Source: Rhizobium bangladeshense (GTDB lineage: Bacteria; Pseudomonadota; Alphaproteobacteria; Rhizobiales; Rhizobiaceae). From it: DNA of 64,000 nt. Below the pieces are notes generated by a model. That model was not told the origin of the DNA, made no database searches, and was given only the letters and a program-made list of their open reading frames with translations. The DNA lies in assembly GCF_001662075.1 (NCBI RefSeq), contig NZ_LYPL01000001.1:186001-250000 (forward strand). Reading direction: 5' to 3'. The translations under genes and the position numbers were made by a program. This document shows, in pieces, positions 62,699 to 64,000 of this stretch (positions within the stretch are counted from its first letter, which is position 1; each line of letters starts with the position of its first letter).

Positions 62699-63256
62699 TC
62701 AGTTCGCAGATTGCATGGCGCGTGCCACCAGGGCACGCACCCGCGCGGCATCCGGCACGTCGCCGAACAGGATGCGATACATGATCGGCGCTACGAGCTC
62801 ATCCATGGCGCGGTCGACATCGGGAAAAGCCTCACCGCGCGCCTTTGCCCTCTCGGCGATGACGACGATCTGCTGGCGGGTATATTCGCAGCATTTGCAG
62901 GCATTTGCGCCTGCCTGCGCCGCCAGCACGTCGCGGATCATCTCGCGGCCCGGCCCAGAGGACATTTCCTCGGCATATTGCTCGGCCCAGGCTTCGAGAT
63001 CGACCTTGCCGCTGCCGGCATCGACCGGCGGCATATCCGGCCGCAGCCGCTCGACGGCAACATCGGCGAGAAGCTCCTGCAGGTCGCCCCACCGGCGATA
63101 GATGGTCGACGGCGTCACACCCGCCCTGGCGGCGATCAACGGGATCGTCACCTCGGCGCGGTTCATCTCGGCCAGCAGCTCGCGGACCGCACTGTGCACC
63201 GAGGCCTGAACCCGGGCGCTTCTACCGCCCGGCCGGAGATTCTCTTTCACTGCCAT
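62699..63256 (-). CDS. TetR/AcrR-family regulator
   Basis: A 185-residue regulator. The helix-turn-helix (~15-62) reads VQASVHSAVRELLAEMNRAEVTIPLIAARAGVTPSTIYRRWGDLQELLADV, a TetR DNA-binding unit with the usual YRRW after the recognition helix. The C-terminal domain has a CKCCEY cluster of three cysteines. It is divergent from an MFS transporter and two palindromes lie between them, so it probably represses that transporter. Its stop lies two bases from the end of the convergent hybrid kinase gene. Confidence 0.9.
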   Translation of the reverse strand: MAVKENLRPGGRSARVQASVHSAVRELLAEMNRAEVTIPLIAARAGVTPSTIYRRWGDLQELLADVAVERLRPDMPPVDAGSGKVDLEAWAEQYAEEMSSGPGREMIRDVLAAQAGANACKCCEYTRQQIVVIAERAKARGEAFPDVDRAMDELVAPIMYRILFGDVPDAARVRALVARAMQSAN

Positions 63257-63312
63257 TCCTACGCCCGCTCCCCCGACTCTTGTAGTTCAAAATCTTTGAC
63301 AGACCCATAAAC

Positions 63313-63343
63313 GCAAATAATTTGCCTTTACGATGGATCCATC
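63313..63343. promoter_or_regulatory. Two palindromes between tetR and the MFS gene
   Basis: GCAAAT-A-ATTTGC (63313-63325) and GATGGATCCATC (63332-63343) are both perfect. They lie between the tetR start (63256) and the MFS start (63389), where a repressor site is expected. Confidence 0.55.
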
Positions 63344-63388
63344 CTACATGGAGCTAACGCAACGGCTTAGCTTTAAGGAGCTTTATAT

Positions 63389-64000
63389 ATGGTCGCCGCC
63401 GCCAAATCCACAGAGAATGCGCCGCGCCCCTCGATCGGTTTTCATGCGCTGACGCTCGCCACCTTCTTCGGCGCCTCCGCCGCGCCGACGCCGCTCTACC
63501 GGATTTATCAGCAGAACTTCTCGCTTTCGCCGGTGCTGATCACCGTGGTCTTCGCCGTCTACGCATTCGCGCTGCTGGCAGCACTTTTGACCGCCGGTTC
63601 GATCTCCGATCATCTCGGCCGCAAACCGGTGATCTTTTTCGCCCTCGTGCTCGAAATCGCCGCCATGGGCCTCTTCATTGTCGCCAGCGGCCCCGGCTGG
63701 CTGATCGCGGCGCGGATCGTGCAGGGTGTTGCGACCGGGGTTGCCGGCGCCTCGCTCGGCGCCGCTCTCGTGGATGTCAACCGGGCCAAGGGGCAGATCG
63801 TCAATTCGATCGCGCCGCTTTGCGGCATGGCGGTCGGCGCAGTCGGCACCAGCGCTCTGATCCAATATGGCCCTTTTCCGATGCACCTCATTTATGCGCT
63901 GCTGCTTTTTGCCTTCACACTGCTGGCAGCCGCCATCTGGCTGACCCGCGAGACCGGCGGCAGGCGGCCGGGCGCCCTCGGTTCGCTGATCCCCAGGATC
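63389..64000 (+). CDS. MFS transporter, N-terminal part
   Basis: The first 204 codons of a major facilitator transporter, cut by the window end. The ATG at 63389 is preceded by AAGGAG. Visible spans include TLATFFGASAAPTPLYRIYQ (first helix), VLITVVFAVYAFALLAALLTAG and the MFS loop SDHLGRKPVIFFALVLEIAAM with the conserved DxxGRK pattern. It looks like a drug or metabolite exporter controlled by the divergent TetR protein. Confidence 0.9.
   Translation, partial: MVAAAKSTENAPRPSIGFHALTLATFFGASAAPTPLYRIYQQNFSLSPVLITVVFAVYAFALLAALLTAGSISDHLGRKPVIFFALVLEIAAMGLFIVASGPGWLIAARIVQGVATGVAGASLGAALVDVNRAKGQIVNSIAPLCGMAVGAVGTSALIQYGPFPMHLIYALLLFAFTLLAAAIWLTRETGGRRPGALGSLIPRI

Noticed and set aside
1..64000. 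CRISPR array
   Set aside because: No regularly spaced direct repeats of the right size were seen.

Overview
The window looks like a chromosomal segment of a fast-growing rhizobium (Hyphomicrobiales, most like the Rhizobium leguminosarum/etli group). The evidence is high G+C, the conserved alphaproteobacterial run murA - DUF2948 - hisD - UPF0262 - LMW phosphatase - infA - maf - yacG - tRNA-Phe, two Ku genes flanking a LigD, a galE/exoB gene, and families of palindromic rhizobial intergenic repeats. No phage, insertion sequence or CRISPR array was seen. The species assignment is inference from gene content, not from a search.

Left part (1-12,300): the tail of a hybrid sensor kinase; a fused VOC dioxygenase/serine hydrolase; an EamA exporter; an FAD-dependent oxidoreductase whose C-terminus is encoded by an intergenic repeat; an OsmC peroxidase-like protein; then a non-homologous end-joining block (small ORF, DUF2188, ku, ligD, convergent second ku) and a beta-helix protein. 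12,336-20,427 is one transcription unit: a FadR-type regulator, a peptide/opine-type ABC transporter (binding protein, two permeases, two ATPases) and two different DapA/NanA-superfamily lyases, which suggests import and aldol cleavage of an unknown acid. ridA and a tetR gene follow, divergent around three evenly spaced copies of one palindrome.

Middle (21,700-36,000) is an envelope and stress region: small membrane and secreted proteins, a PDZ-S41 protease, an RND efflux pair, two lipoproteins (DUF3313 and patatin), and a two-component system whose regulator and kinase genes are separated by a MipA-type outer-membrane protein and a small pseudo-receiver-like protein. Several of these promoters share an unusual motif (ATTTTGwCTTGTTAAGAG), so the region may be a local regulon.

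37,366-39,952 is the most notable locus: a four-gene bufferin-type RiPP operon (DUF2282 precursor with signal peptide and four cysteines, MNIO/DUF692 enzyme, DUF2063 partner, DoxX membrane protein). It is preceded by a sequence resembling the SigF ECF promoter (GTAAC-N16-CGAA) and carries a strong hairpin after the precursor gene. The related family members are copper-binding peptides modified at cysteine.

Right part (41,000-64,000): a winged-helix-like protein, tRNA-Phe, the core housekeeping run, tRNA-Thr with a low-G+C HNH-type gene beside it, small secreted, BON and lipoprotein genes, a UvrD-type helicase, an MBL-fold hydrolase, a 3-hydroxyisobutyryl-CoA hydrolase-like gene, galE, an aminotransferase, mscL, a large SSS-domain hybrid histidine kinase, and a divergent tetR/MFS pair that runs off the window end.
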